A stretch of DNA of 64,000 bases from Planotetraspora silvatica (GTDB lineage: Bacteria; Actinomycetota; Actinomycetes; Streptosporangiales; Streptosporangiaceae), in the NCBI RefSeq assembly GCF_016863315.1, contig NZ_BOOQ01000057.1, positions 18,004 to 82,003 of the forward strand, given 5' to 3'. Each line of letters starts with the position of its first letter. The first letter of the stretch is position 1. Below the pieces are notes generated by a model that was not told the DNA's origin, did no database searches, and saw nothing but the letters and a program-made list of their open reading frames with translations. Shown here one piece after another: positions 1 through 9,100 of this stretch. Made by a program: the position numbers and the translations under genes.

Positions 1-10
1 GGCCCGCTGA
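1..10 (+). CDS. 3' end of an upstream gene (partial)
   Basis: The frame at bases 2-10 reads Ala-Arg-stop, and its TGA shares a base with the ATG of the next gene. Such tight coupling suggests that a gene ends here. In other actinobacteria a rhodanese-type thiosulfate sulfurtransferase commonly precedes SseC, but too little is visible to identify it. Confidence 0.3.
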
Positions 11-315
11 TGACCGTTCAAGCACAAGGTTGCGCAGCTCCGGAGCAGACCGTCGCGCTGCCGGCCGGCATCGACCTGTCGACGCAGGCCGTGATCCAGG
101 GTGTCGTCTCCGGCGCCGGTACGGCCTACGCGCGCCTGCTCGACCACTCCGGCGAGTTCACCGGTGAGGTCGTCGTCTCCGACGAGGGCATCTTCCGCTT
201 CTTCGCGGCCCCGGGCCAGTGGACCGTCCGCATCATCGCGGGTGGGGGCGTCACGAAGGACGTCTCGGTCGAGGCGAAGCTCGGCGAGGTCTCCCAGCTC
301 GCCGTCGCCGTCTGA
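10..315 (+). CDS. sseC: DUF1416 / SseC-like protein
   Basis: This 101-residue protein matches the actinobacterial DUF1416 family (SseC of mycobacteria), which is encoded beside sulfurtransferases. The function is unproven and a role in sulfur metabolism is inferred from context. The diagnostic run is an ARLLD...EFTGEVV...FRFFAAPG.WTVR pattern over residues 40-75, a compact beta-sandwich like a carboxypeptidase-regulatory fold. The ATG overlaps the preceding stop by one base, so the gene is probably translationally coupled to the sulfurtransferase expected upstream. Family members usually begin closer to the Cys of the CxxPEQ segment; here that Cys is residue 8. A strong hairpin follows the stop. 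Confidence 0.85.
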   Translation: MTVQAQGCAAPEQTVALPAGIDLSTQAVIQGVVSGAGTAYARLLDHSGEFTGEVVVSDEGIFRFFAAPGQWTVRIIAGGGVTKDVSVEAKLGEVSQLAVAV

Positions 316-330
316 CCTACACACGCATCA

Positions 331-371
331 GCGAAAGGGCCGGCACTCTCAGCGAGTGCCGGCCCTTTCGC
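331..371 (+). terminator. Hairpin terminator after sseC
   Basis: A perfect 17-bp inverted repeat (331-347 with 355-371) encloses a 7-base loop. It starts 16 bases after the stop codon. There is no clear U-tract, which is usual for actinobacterial hairpin terminators. Confidence 0.75.
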
Positions 372-416
372 ATTCTCACCGGTGCCACACCGTGACGATC
401 TCGCCGCGACAGCGGG

Positions 417-1745
417 GTGATAGCGCCGATCGAACCCGATAGCATGCGGCAGATGTCCGGAACGTCCGCGCTCCCCGCCCCGATCCAGGCTGCCGCCGCC
501 CCCAAGGCGACCTGGAGGCTGTCGCCGTACGCGCTGCCGCTGCACACCCTGCGCATCGCCGCGAGCTGCGCCCTGCCGCTGATCATCTGGTTCTCCGCCG
601 GGCGGCTCGTGCGGTGGGCGCTCCTGCTGCTGGCCGCGACCCTCTCGCACGGTTCGTGGTACCAGGCGCGCCTGGTCGTGGTCGTGTTCCTGTTCACGCT
701 CGTGGTGATGACGTCACTCGCCACGACGGTGGGCATGTTGTACGTGATCCGCGGCGCCCTCATGGAGACCAGCGCGCGCAGGAACGCGAGCGAGGCGAAG
801 GAGGGCCTGTTCGGGGCGCTCAACCGGACGGCCCTCGTCTTCTCGGGCATCTACATGACCTGGAGCTTCATCAACCAGGACATCAGCGATTTCATGAACA
901 TCGACCTGTTCCGCCAGCCCGACAGGGTGCTGGTCGACGCCTTCGCCGGTCAGGACAGCGGGGTGATGGCCGGGCTGATCAATCTCGACTTCAAGGTCTC
1001 CCTCGCCACGGCTGCGGTGGCGTATCTGGTGAAGACCTTCTTCGGACGGCGGCACGAGGCGGGACAGGGTCGCTTCTCCGGGATCATGGCGACCTTCGGC
1101 GAACTCGCGTTCGTCTTCTACGGGCTGAACGCCATCTGGACGCTGGCGGGCGCCCGCTCCGCCTGGATCGGTGACCGTGCGGTCGTCGCGAGCGGGGAGA
1201 AGCTGGCGGCGGACGCCCAGGGGGCCATCCCCGGGTGGGAGTGGTTCTGGTCGGACGTCTGGCCCCACGCGCTCGACGGGCTCGCCGTGCCGCTGGCATG
1301 GCTGACCGTCGGCATCCTCGTCTACGGGGCGTACGCGGAGGACACGCAGACCACCATCAGGGGCACGCCTCTGGAGACGGCCGCCGCCCGGCTGCAGGAC
1401 ACCCACAGCCTGACCCGGAGAGCCCTCTCCAAGCTCACCTCAGGGTGGACCGAGCGCTGGATCCCCCTCCTCAACTCCCTCCGGCTGACGGTGAGAGGAG
1501 GGGCGCCGCTGTTCGGCCTATTCGCGCTCTGCTACGTCGGGCTGCACATCGGCGGCGACTACCTCGGCAGGGCGGGGCAGTACCTGCTGGCCAGTGACAA
1601 GCCGTACTTCTACTTCGTGACCGACGTTCCGGTGTTCTTCGTCGCCGAACTGCTCGTCACGACGCTGACCATGTGCCTCATCGCCGCGACGTTCGACCTC
1701 GCGGCCACCCGTGACCGGCTGCGGCGGCGGTCCGTCACCGGGTGA
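417..1745 (+). CDS. Multipass membrane protein, function unknown
   Basis: A protein of about 442 residues with roughly seven hydrophobic segments: about 45-75, 85-115, 135-150, 195-210, 220-240, 285-305, and two near the C-terminus (about 365-385 and 405-430). Charged loops separate them and the tail is Arg-rich (RLRRRSVTG). I recognise no catalytic motif or named family. The start is uncertain: GTG 417, ATG 444 and ATG 453 are all in frame and none has a good Shine-Dalgarno sequence; the downstream ones avoid a poorly conserved leader. Its 3' end overlaps by 11 bases with the convergent gene at 1735, so no terminator separates them. Possibly part of the envelope-associated neighbourhood that continues to 9256. 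Confidence 0.6.
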   Translation: MIAPIEPDSMRQMSGTSALPAPIQAAAAPKATWRLSPYALPLHTLRIAASCALPLIIWFSAGRLVRWALLLLAATLSHGSWYQARLVVVVFLFTLVVMTSLATTVGMLYVIRGALMETSARRNASEAKEGLFGALNRTALVFSGIYMTWSFINQDISDFMNIDLFRQPDRVLVDAFAGQDSGVMAGLINLDFKVSLATAAVAYLVKTFFGRRHEAGQGRFSGIMATFGELAFVFYGLNAIWTLAGARSAWIGDRAVVASGEKLAADAQGAIPGWEWFWSDVWPHALDGLAVPLAWLTVGILVYGAYAEDTQTTIRGTPLETAAARLQDTHSLTRRALSKLTSGWTERWIPLLNSLRLTVRGGAPLFGLFALCYVGLHIGGDYLGRAGQYLLASDKPYFYFVTDVPVFFVAELLVTTLTMCLIAATFDLAATRDRLRRRSVTG

Positions 1746-2682
1746 ACCGGAGCACCTGGTCGCTCTTCTCCTCGGTGGTGACAGACTCCTTCATCATGTC
1801 GGTCACCGACTGACCGGGCACGTCGCGGGAGATGCTGGGCCGCAACAGGACCTCGACCTGGTCGGCGACCGACGGCGGCACCACACCCATCAGGTCGATC
1901 TGGTACGGCGTACCGATCTTGTTCTCCTGAGGCTCGTTCGGTGTCGTCTCGTTGACCATCTCAGCGAGCCACACGCGTCCGGACTTGTCCGTCAGCCGTA
2001 CCTCGGGCGTGTAGTGCCGGATGGTCCCCTCCTCGTCCAGAGCCGTCCTCGTCACCACGACCTTCATCCACTGGCGCGAAGTGTCCGGCTTCGCACTCGG
2101 AACCGGATCGGGGATGGCCGCCAGACTGACCTTCCACGACACGTGTTGCCAGGTCGCGGCTTGCCCGGGCTTGACGATGTGGATGTGGTCGCTCGGCCGG
2201 CCGTACTGGTAGACCTCGTAGGCGAACCAGCCGGGAAGGGCGACGGCGGCCGCCACCGACAGGATCGCGCCGGCTCCCAGCAGCGCACGGCGTTTGCCGC
2301 GCGACATCTTCTTGCGCGGGGGAGGAGCGGGGACGGCCGCCTGAGTGGGCCGCCTGTAGTGGGCGGGCAGTTCGACGCGGGTGCCCGGGACGGCGGGGAA
2401 GGGCACCGTCATGGTGTGCTCCTCCTCCGACGGAGCCGGCCAGACCCGCAGGTCCCCGACCGGCCGCAGCGTTCCCGGAATGGGGATCGACGGAGGCTGG
2501 GGCGGCGGCCCCGTGTAGGTGATGTCCATGTCCGCGGGCTGGTCCAGCGGAGGGGCGAACCAGTCCCGGGAGTCCGGAGAGCCGGGGCCCGGCCGGTCTC
2601 CGCCCGTAGGCCTCTGGGTCACGTCAGAACCTCGCTCAGGGACGTCAGTCTGTCGGGTGCGTTCCGGCTTCCGTCCGCTCAT
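1735..2682 (-). CDS. Membrane-anchored protein with extracytoplasmic domain
   Basis: A 315-residue protein with a Pro-rich cytoplasmic N-terminus (1-125), a basic stop (KKMSRGKRR), one membrane helix (about 130-155) and an exported beta-rich domain of about 160 residues. The ATG at 2682 overlaps the stop of the upstream gene in an ATGA arrangement, which fixes the start better than a longer reading to 2883. It is the last of three genes in one operon (order 3991 to 1735) encoding proteins of similar layout: short N-terminus, one helix, a single exported domain. No enzyme motif is seen, and the family was not recognised. Confidence 0.6.
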   Translation of the reverse strand: MSGRKPERTRQTDVPERGSDVTQRPTGGDRPGPGSPDSRDWFAPPLDQPADMDITYTGPPPQPPSIPIPGTLRPVGDLRVWPAPSEEEHTMTVPFPAVPGTRVELPAHYRRPTQAAVPAPPPRKKMSRGKRRALLGAGAILSVAAAVALPGWFAYEVYQYGRPSDHIHIVKPGQAATWQHVSWKVSLAAIPDPVPSAKPDTSRQWMKVVVTRTALDEEGTIRHYTPEVRLTDKSGRVWLAEMVNETTPNEPQENKIGTPYQIDLMGVVPPSVADQVEVLLRPSISRDVPGQSVTDMMKESVTTEEKSDQVLRFTR

Positions 2683-3335
2683 GAGGTCTTGTTCACCAAT
2701 GAGCGGTAGGCCGGTGCTTGTGAGATCAGCTTGTCCGCGGCACCGGGGGTGAGTCCCAGGTCGATCTCCGCTTCGGGAGTCGAGGTGTCCACGGGGATCG
2801 CTCCCGCGGACGGGGCGAAGATGAAACGGACTCCGGGCACCGCATCCTTCGGCAGTTCGTAGACGAGGAGTCCACTGGACCACAATCCCGGCTGGAATCG
2901 CTTGCTCAGGAGGGTGAGACTCTGGTCGACCCTGTCGGTGGTGTCGTAGCGCCGGCCGTCCACGGTGAGCAGAGCGGGCGGGCTCAGCGTGCTCAGATCC
3001 ATGGGCTGGCGAACGGTGGTCGCGGAGACGTTCACGAGAAGGAACACGTGGCTTGTCCTGACCTTCAGCGCCTCGCCACTGAAGGTCTTGGTGTCGACCG
3101 CCCGGGCCGCCGTCACCGAGGTCACCTTCACGCTGTAACGATTCGTCTTCACCACCTGGCCGATCTTCCCCTTGGTGGTGAGGAAGGAGCCGCGCTCCTC
3201 GTACGGCATGGCGTTCGTCTGCGCCCAGACCGCGGCGGCCGCCAAGGCGAGCCCGGCCACGATCCCCACGATGCGCCCCACGATGCCCCTGCGGGCCTGC
3301 GGGGGTCGCTTGGCCTCCGGTCGTGCCGCCGCCAT
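2679..3335 (-). CDS. Exported DUF4352-like protein
   Basis: A 218-residue protein: basic N-terminus, one signal-anchor helix (about residues 18-38), then a beta-sandwich-like domain. The stretch VKVTSVTAA...FLLVNVSATT...VDGRRYDT...LLVYELPKDAVPG resembles the telokin-like DUF4352 fold seen in Gram-positive surface proteins (inference from pattern only). The ATG at 3335 overlaps the upstream TGA; a GTG at 3338 is also possible. The 3' end overlaps the next gene by 4 bases. It probably binds or supports another surface component; no catalytic residues are apparent. Confidence 0.6.
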   Translation of the reverse strand: MAAARPEAKRPPQARRGIVGRIVGIVAGLALAAAAVWAQTNAMPYEERGSFLTTKGKIGQVVKTNRYSVKVTSVTAARAVDTKTFSGEALKVRTSHVFLLVNVSATTVRQPMDLSTLSPPALLTVDGRRYDTTDRVDQSLTLLSKRFQPGLWSSGLLVYELPKDAVPGVRFIFAPSAGAIPVDTSTPEAEIDLGLTPGAADKLISQAPAYRSLVNKTS

Positions 3336-3991
3336 CACCCGCGCTCCCGCTTGACGGGGAGGGTGACCTGCGCGGCCACGGTGGGGACGAACGTGTCGCC
3401 GTCGTCGTCGCCGACGAGTTGCCAGTAATACCCCTGGTCGCGGATACCGAGTTGCTCGTAGACGAACCGGCCCAGGTCCAAGGTCACCGTCGAGGGCGCG
3501 GTGGCCGCGGGGTCGAGTTCGTACTTCAGCACCACGTTCTTCATCAGGTCGGGCATGAGCAGCTTGCTCTTGATGTCGTAACTGAAGACGGTGATGTCGG
3601 GGCCGTACTTGGTCTTGGGCTCGGGTCGCACGCGCAGAATGGAACCGGCGAAGCTGAAGGGCATCTGCGTGATCTTGTCCCCAGGCCTTCGCATGGTCCC
3701 GACGCTGACGGTGTCGTCGCCCAGGTTCGTGACCTGGAGATCGATCTCCAGATATCGCTTGTACGTTCCGTAGTCGTCCTTCTCGGTGGTGTCGACCGCT
3801 TTGATGAACTGCGTGCGGAACTGACCCTGGTCGATCACCTTGCCTGGACCGACCTTCGGGGGTGGCTCGTCGGACGCCTGAGCGAAACCGCCGGACAGGG
3901 CGGTGGCGCCGATGCCCGCCGCCAGCACCGCGGAGGCGACCGGAACCAGGACCGGACGTCGACGGCGGCTGCCACGGGGGGATGACATCAT
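3335..3991 (-). CDS. Secreted or anchored protein with signal peptide
   Basis: First gene of the minus-strand trio. About 218 residues with an Arg-rich start (SRRRR), a hydrophobic signal segment ending near AxA (about residues 15-37), and an exported domain rich in beta-prone runs such as YLEIDLQVTNLGDDTVSVG. The latter resembles the binding-type beta-sandwich of its two downstream neighbours, though sequence identity is low. The ATG-ATG at 3991/3988 is chosen; a GTG at 4015 would add eight residues before the basic patch. The gene is divergent from the pseudo-ATPase gene at 4136, with about 145 bases between them. No function is assigned. Confidence 0.55.
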   Translation of the reverse strand: MMSSPRGSRRRRPVLVPVASAVLAAGIGATALSGGFAQASDEPPPKVGPGKVIDQGQFRTQFIKAVDTTEKDDYGTYKRYLEIDLQVTNLGDDTVSVGTMRRPGDKITQMPFSFAGSILRVRPEPKTKYGPDITVFSYDIKSKLLMPDLMKNVVLKYELDPAATAPSTVTLDLGRFVYEQLGIRDQGYYWQLVGDDDGDTFVPTVAAQVTLPVKRERG

Positions 3992-4135
3992 GGCACCGGA
4001 TGGTAGTACGCCCACAGTCGAACCATTAGCCGCATTCGTCCCATCGCTGGCCGGAATTGCGGCCGAATGCCGAGAAGCCCGTCCTGATAGGGCTTATAGC
4101 TCCTACGCTGTGACCCAGGCGGACATGGAGGGCTT

Positions 4136-6064
4136 GTGGGCGACCCGCACCCGGAGCATGCTCAGCTTCAGGCGGACCGTATATACCTGGGCTGGCAGTA
4201 CGCCCTGCTGCATCCAGATCCGGGGCCGCCGCCCAAACGTCCCGCCCGGGAGGACATCGAAGAGGCGGACGCGCACGCGCCCGTCGAGGCGGAATGGGCC
4301 CAGCGGGAGCGGCTCCAGGAGGACATGCTCAACCGCCCGGTCCGGATCTTCCGCCGGTTCATGGCCGTCGTCGCGGTCGGCATCTTCGCCCTCGGGGTGA
4401 CCCAGATGCTCGCGTGGTCGTTCGTGCTGCTCGGACTGGTCGCGGCGGGCGGTGTCGCCGGGATCTGCACGTACGCGATCGTCCAGGGCAACCGCGCGGT
4501 CGGCGTACGGGTGAACGAGCGCCTCGCGCGGGAGCAGCGGACGCAGGAGCGGCGCGAGCGCGAGATCATGACGGCCCAGGAGGAGCACGCCGCCGAGTAC
4601 CGCGCCTGGGCCGAGAAGAAGAGCACGTTCGACAAACAGCTGAACTGGTACGCGGTGGCCGTGCCCGACGAGATCGACCGCGTCGACGTGGCGGGCGGGA
4701 CGCTCGCGGGCTGGTCGGCCCTGATCACCCTGATCGGTGCGACCCGGCTCTACAGCGGCGGCCACCTCACCGTGCTCGACCTGTCCGAGGGCGCCATCGC
4801 CAAGGACCTCATCGAGCTGGCCAAGAGGGGCGGCGACGACCCGCTGGTGTGGGTGCTTCCGGTGGACCTGCCGCGGCTCGACCTGGGCGCCACGCTCAAG
4901 CCGGAGGCCTTCGCCGACGTGCTCGCCCATGTCGTGAGCGTGAGCGAGGAGACCAGCAGGGACATCGGCTTCGACAACGCCATCCTGGAGCGGGTCCTCG
5001 AGGTCCTCGGGGAGAACGCCACGATCAGCCAGGTCACCGCGGCGCTCCGGGCACTCGCCCAGGTGGGCGACCCGCGCGACGACATGAAGTACGGCCTGCT
5101 GACCGCGACCCAGCTCGAACGCATCGGCACCCTGTTCGGCCGGGGCGTCGCCGACCGCGTCGTGATCGAACGGGCCTGGGCCCTGGAATCGCAATTACGC
5201 AAGCTGGAGACGCTCGGCTCCGAGGCCGTACGGCTGCCGCCGGCACGGTTGCGCGTGGTCAGCATGGACCGGCAGGCGGGCGTCTTCGGCAACCGGGTGC
5301 TCGGCACCTACGTGGCCACGGCGCTCACGCACATCCTGCGCCAGTCTCCGGCGAGCGAGCGGCCCTGGTATCACACGATCATCGTGGCCGGGGCGGACAA
5401 GCTGCGCGGCGACGTCCTCGACCGGCTCATGGACGCCTGTGAGACGTCCCGTACGGGGCTCGTGCTGACCTACCGCAGCCTCACCCCCACGGTCAGGGAA
5501 CGGCTGGGCAGGGGCCACGCCGCCGTCGCGTTCATGCGCCTGGGCAACGCCGAGGACGCCAGGGTCGCGAGCGAGCACGTCGGCACCGAGCACCGTCTCG
5601 AGCTGGCCCAGCTCACCGAGACGTTCAGCTCGTCGGTCCACCCCCCGAGCGGGTTCTACACCTCCACCGTCGGCGAAGGCCGTACCGGCCCGGAGGAGAA
5701 GGGGGAGGGCGACCTCAAGGAGGACATCACCGAGTCGACCGAGTGGGGGCGCACCGCTCCCCAGGTCGCCGAGGGCGTGCTGCAGCGCTCGCGGGAGTTC
5801 CTCGTCGAGCCGCACCAACTGCAGCAACTCCCCACCACGTCGGTCATCGTCACCCATGCGACCGCCGAGGGGCGGCAGGTCAGGCTCGCGGACGCCAACC
5901 CCGCGATCCTCACCTTCCCCAAGACGACGCTGGGCGAGTTCCAGGAGCTGAGGCGGGTCGCGCTGCGCTCCGAGGAGCCCGAGCCGCTCGAGCTCGACGA
6001 GGACGCGCCGCCGCCGAATCTCGGTCCTCCGCCGCCCCGGCTCGACTGGCGCAAGCGGCCATGA
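4136..6064 (+). CDS. Membrane-anchored P-loop-like protein with degenerate Walker A
   Basis: A 642-residue protein. Residues 75-120 form two close membrane helices, 125-165 are a charged coiled coil (E/R/Q rich), and 170-640 resemble the motor domain of type IV coupling proteins (VirD4/TraD/HerA-like). The Walker A position reads G-G-T-L-A-G-W-S at 187-194: the GxxxxGK[S/T] spacing is kept but the catalytic Lys is Trp. The Walker B position (415-422, IIVAGADK) lacks the usual Asp-Glu pair. The C-terminal block with LGNAEDARVASEHVG and REFLVEPHQLQQLP matches the end of coupling-protein-like ATPases. GTG is chosen because GGAGGG lies 6 bases upstream. It precedes an intact HerA-like ATPase by 97 bases and is probably its catalytically inactive membrane partner. 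Confidence 0.7.
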   Translation: MGDPHPEHAQLQADRIYLGWQYALLHPDPGPPPKRPAREDIEEADAHAPVEAEWAQRERLQEDMLNRPVRIFRRFMAVVAVGIFALGVTQMLAWSFVLLGLVAAGGVAGICTYAIVQGNRAVGVRVNERLAREQRTQERREREIMTAQEEHAAEYRAWAEKKSTFDKQLNWYAVAVPDEIDRVDVAGGTLAGWSALITLIGATRLYSGGHLTVLDLSEGAIAKDLIELAKRGGDDPLVWVLPVDLPRLDLGATLKPEAFADVLAHVVSVSEETSRDIGFDNAILERVLEVLGENATISQVTAALRALAQVGDPRDDMKYGLLTATQLERIGTLFGRGVADRVVIERAWALESQLRKLETLGSEAVRLPPARLRVVSMDRQAGVFGNRVLGTYVATALTHILRQSPASERPWYHTIIVAGADKLRGDVLDRLMDACETSRTGLVLTYRSLTPTVRERLGRGHAAVAFMRLGNAEDARVASEHVGTEHRLELAQLTETFSSSVHPPSGFYTSTVGEGRTGPEEKGEGDLKEDITESTEWGRTAPQVAEGVLQRSREFLVEPHQLQQLPTTSVIVTHATAEGRQVRLADANPAILTFPKTTLGEFQELRRVALRSEEPEPLELDEDAPPPNLGPPPPRLDWRKRP

Positions 6065-6160
6065 CACCGTCCGGATCCGGTAAGGGCATCGTCAACAGGG
6101 ATGTGAGCACTTGATCGTTGAAGGAGTCTCTCCCCTGTTCGTCGTCAAGTGAGGGGTCTC

Positions 6161-9100
6161 ATGCATCCGTTCCCCCTGAGCGGGCCGTGGTACCGGATCC
6201 AGGCGATCGCCGCCCCGTCGCGGAGTTCGTCTGCGGAATGGGACTTCGTCACCGTTCTCCCGGCCGTTCTGTCCGCCGCACAGCGCAACCGCCCGTTCGT
6301 CATCGGCTGGTTGTCGCGTGGTTCGGGGGCGCCGCTCGAGCTCATCACCAACGCGGGGCCGCTCACGCCGCCGCGGCCGCCCAAGCGCGCGGTCGCGAGC
6401 GACGAGGCGCCCGTCACGGGTCCTCAGCCGCTGCTCTTCCCCGGCGGTGCCCGCGGGATCGAGATCGGCGAGGAGTGGATCGCCGACCTGGCCGACCTGG
6501 TCTGGACGCCCTGCCCCGGCAGGCAGGCGCCTCCGCTGTACGGCAGGCGCGAGCCCGAGCCCGACGAGCACAAGCGGCCGACGCTGTTCGAGTCGACGCT
6601 GGTCACGCTGATGTCGCGGCCGTTCGGCTGGGTGGTGGTCGCCGAGCCGACCGACCTCCTCGACACCGAGGTGGCCCACCTGCGCACCCAGCTCAATGTC
6701 CTGCGCCAGTACGGCGACGCCTCGGAGAGGTCCCGATTCGACGCCGAGCGCGCCGAGCGCAGGATGCAGGAGCTCGACGCGTTCCGCGAGGCCGGTCTGT
6801 GGAACGTCCGCGTGCTCGCGGGCGCCGCGGGCCCCGACGAACTGCGGCAACTCGCCCCCGTGCTGGTCGGCTCGGTCGAGATGAGCCACCACCCGTACCG
6901 GCTCCGCAGCGCCATGTCCGTGCCGGCCCTGTCCGGGGCCGAGCGCGGCATCGCCGCCGGCGAGTCCGTATACGGCTTCGCCGAGGCGCTGGCCGTCAAC
7001 CTGCAGGACTCCGCCGACGGGGCGGGCGCGCCGTTCGCCGCCACGGCGGGTGCGCTCGCCGCTCTCGCGGGACTGCCGCGCCGGGAGGTCCCGGGTGTGC
7101 GGGTGGTCGACGCGGGCTACTTCGACGTGACGAGCGAGGCCGAGATCGAGGGCTCCTCCGAGCTGATCGACCTCGGGGCCATCGTGGACGGCCAGGACCG
7201 GGCGGTGGGCGCGTTCCGGGTGCCGCTGGCCACGCTCAACCGCCACGCCTTCATCACCGGCGCCACCGGCTCGGGCAAGTCGCAGACGGTCAGGCACCTG
7301 CTGGAGGAGCTCACCAAGGCCGGGATCCCGTGGCTGGCCATCGAGCCGGCCAAGTCGGAGTACGCCGCGATGGCGGGCCGGGTCGAGAACCTCGCGCCGC
7401 TGACCGTCATCAACCCGTCCGCGCCGGACAACGTGCCGTTCAGCGTGAACCCGCTCGCTCCCGAGCCGGGCTATCCGGTGCAGGCGCACATCGACATGGT
7501 CCGCGCGCTCTTCATGGCGGCCTTCGACGCCGAGGAGCCGTTCCCGCAGATCATGTCGCTGGCCCTCCAGCGGGTCTACGAGGCCAACGGCTGGGACGTC
7601 GTCACCGGAGGCGGGATCCCCGGGGCGGCGGTGCAGCCGGCCGTACCGACCCTCGAGCAGTTGCAGCAGCACGCCCTGGAGGTCATCCAGGAGATCGGCT
7701 ACGGCAACGAGGTGCAGGCCGACGTCGAGGGGTTCATCAGCCTCCGGCTGCGCAGCCTGCGGGTGGGCAGCGCCGGCAGGTTCTTCGAGGGTGGCCATCC
7801 GGCCGACATCGGCGGCCTGCTCCAGCGCAACGTGGTGCTCGCCATCGAGGACGTGGCCAACGACGAGGACAAGGCGTTCCTCATGGGCACGCTCATCATC
7901 CGCATCGTCGAGCACCTGCGGATGCGTGCGAGGCAGGACCCGCGGAACGAGGACGGCCCGGCCGGCCTCCGGCACGTCATCGTGATCGAGGAGGCCCACC
8001 GCCTGCTCAGGGACCGCGGCTCGCAGCGGGCCTCGACCCACGCGGTCGAACTGCTGGCCGGGATGCTCGCCGAGATCAGGGCCTACGGCGAGGGCATCAT
8101 CGTGGCCGAGCAGATCCCCACCAAGCTGGTCTCCGACGTCGTGAAGAACACCGCCCTGAAGGTCGTCCACCGTCTGCCCGCCGAGGACGACCGGCGGCTC
8201 GTCGGCGCGGCGATGAACCTGAGCGAGGACCAGTCCCGCCAGGTCGTCTCGCTCCAGCCCGGCTACGCGGCGGTCTTCGCCGACGGGATGGACCGCCCGC
8301 TGCGCATCCAGGTGCCGCTGGGGGAGGACCGCGAGCGCGCCATGCTGAGCCCGGTCCCGCCCATCTGCGGCCGCCGCTCGGCCGCCTGCGGCCGCGAGTG
8401 TCGTACGGGCAAGGCCTGCACGCTGGTCGAGCTGCGCGAGGCCGACCTGCTGGCCGTGGCGCCGGAATGGGCGTGGCTGCGGATCTGGACCGACACGGTG
8501 ATCCTTTCGTTCGTGACGAACCGCTCCCTGCCCGGTGTGCCGCGCGTCCTCGCCGACATCTGGGCCGAGCTGCCGGTCAAGCGCCGGGAATGCCTGCTCG
8601 CCACCCTCACCGAGCGCGGCGTCGCCCGCAGGTCGTGGTCGCTGCGGACCTGGTTCGACCCCACGCTGCTCACGGAGAAGGCGTCCGAGGTCGCCGCGGG
8701 ACTGCTGGACCCGGAGGACCGGGAGCAGCCGATGCAGGCGGGGGAGCGCCCGGGGGCGGCCTGGGTCATCCCGCAGGTCCGCTGGCTGCACGAAGTGGAT
8801 CGGTTGTTCCCGTTCGGGCATTCCGCACCGGATCTGCGCAGCGCCGCCCCGGCCATGGAGTACACCCTGTTCGGCACCGATCCGGTCGGCCGGCCGTACA
8901 CGCACCAGGGGGTCAACGGCTCTGCGGCGGCCGGTGAGGGGGCCGTCGCGGTGGGGGTCAGGACCGAGCTGCTCGGCCACCGGGCCAAGGCCCTGCGGCA
9001 CCACCCCCTGTCGATGGAGGTGGACCGCAACCGCGCTCTCGCGTGGCGGGTCATCCTCGGAGACGACGAGCACGAGGGCATCCAGCGGGACGTGGGAACC

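Noticed and set aside
1735..2883. Longer form of the membrane-anchored protein starting at 2883
   Set aside because: The extra 67 codons are antisense-like relative to the upstream coding frame, and ATG 2682 forms a standard ATGA overlap.
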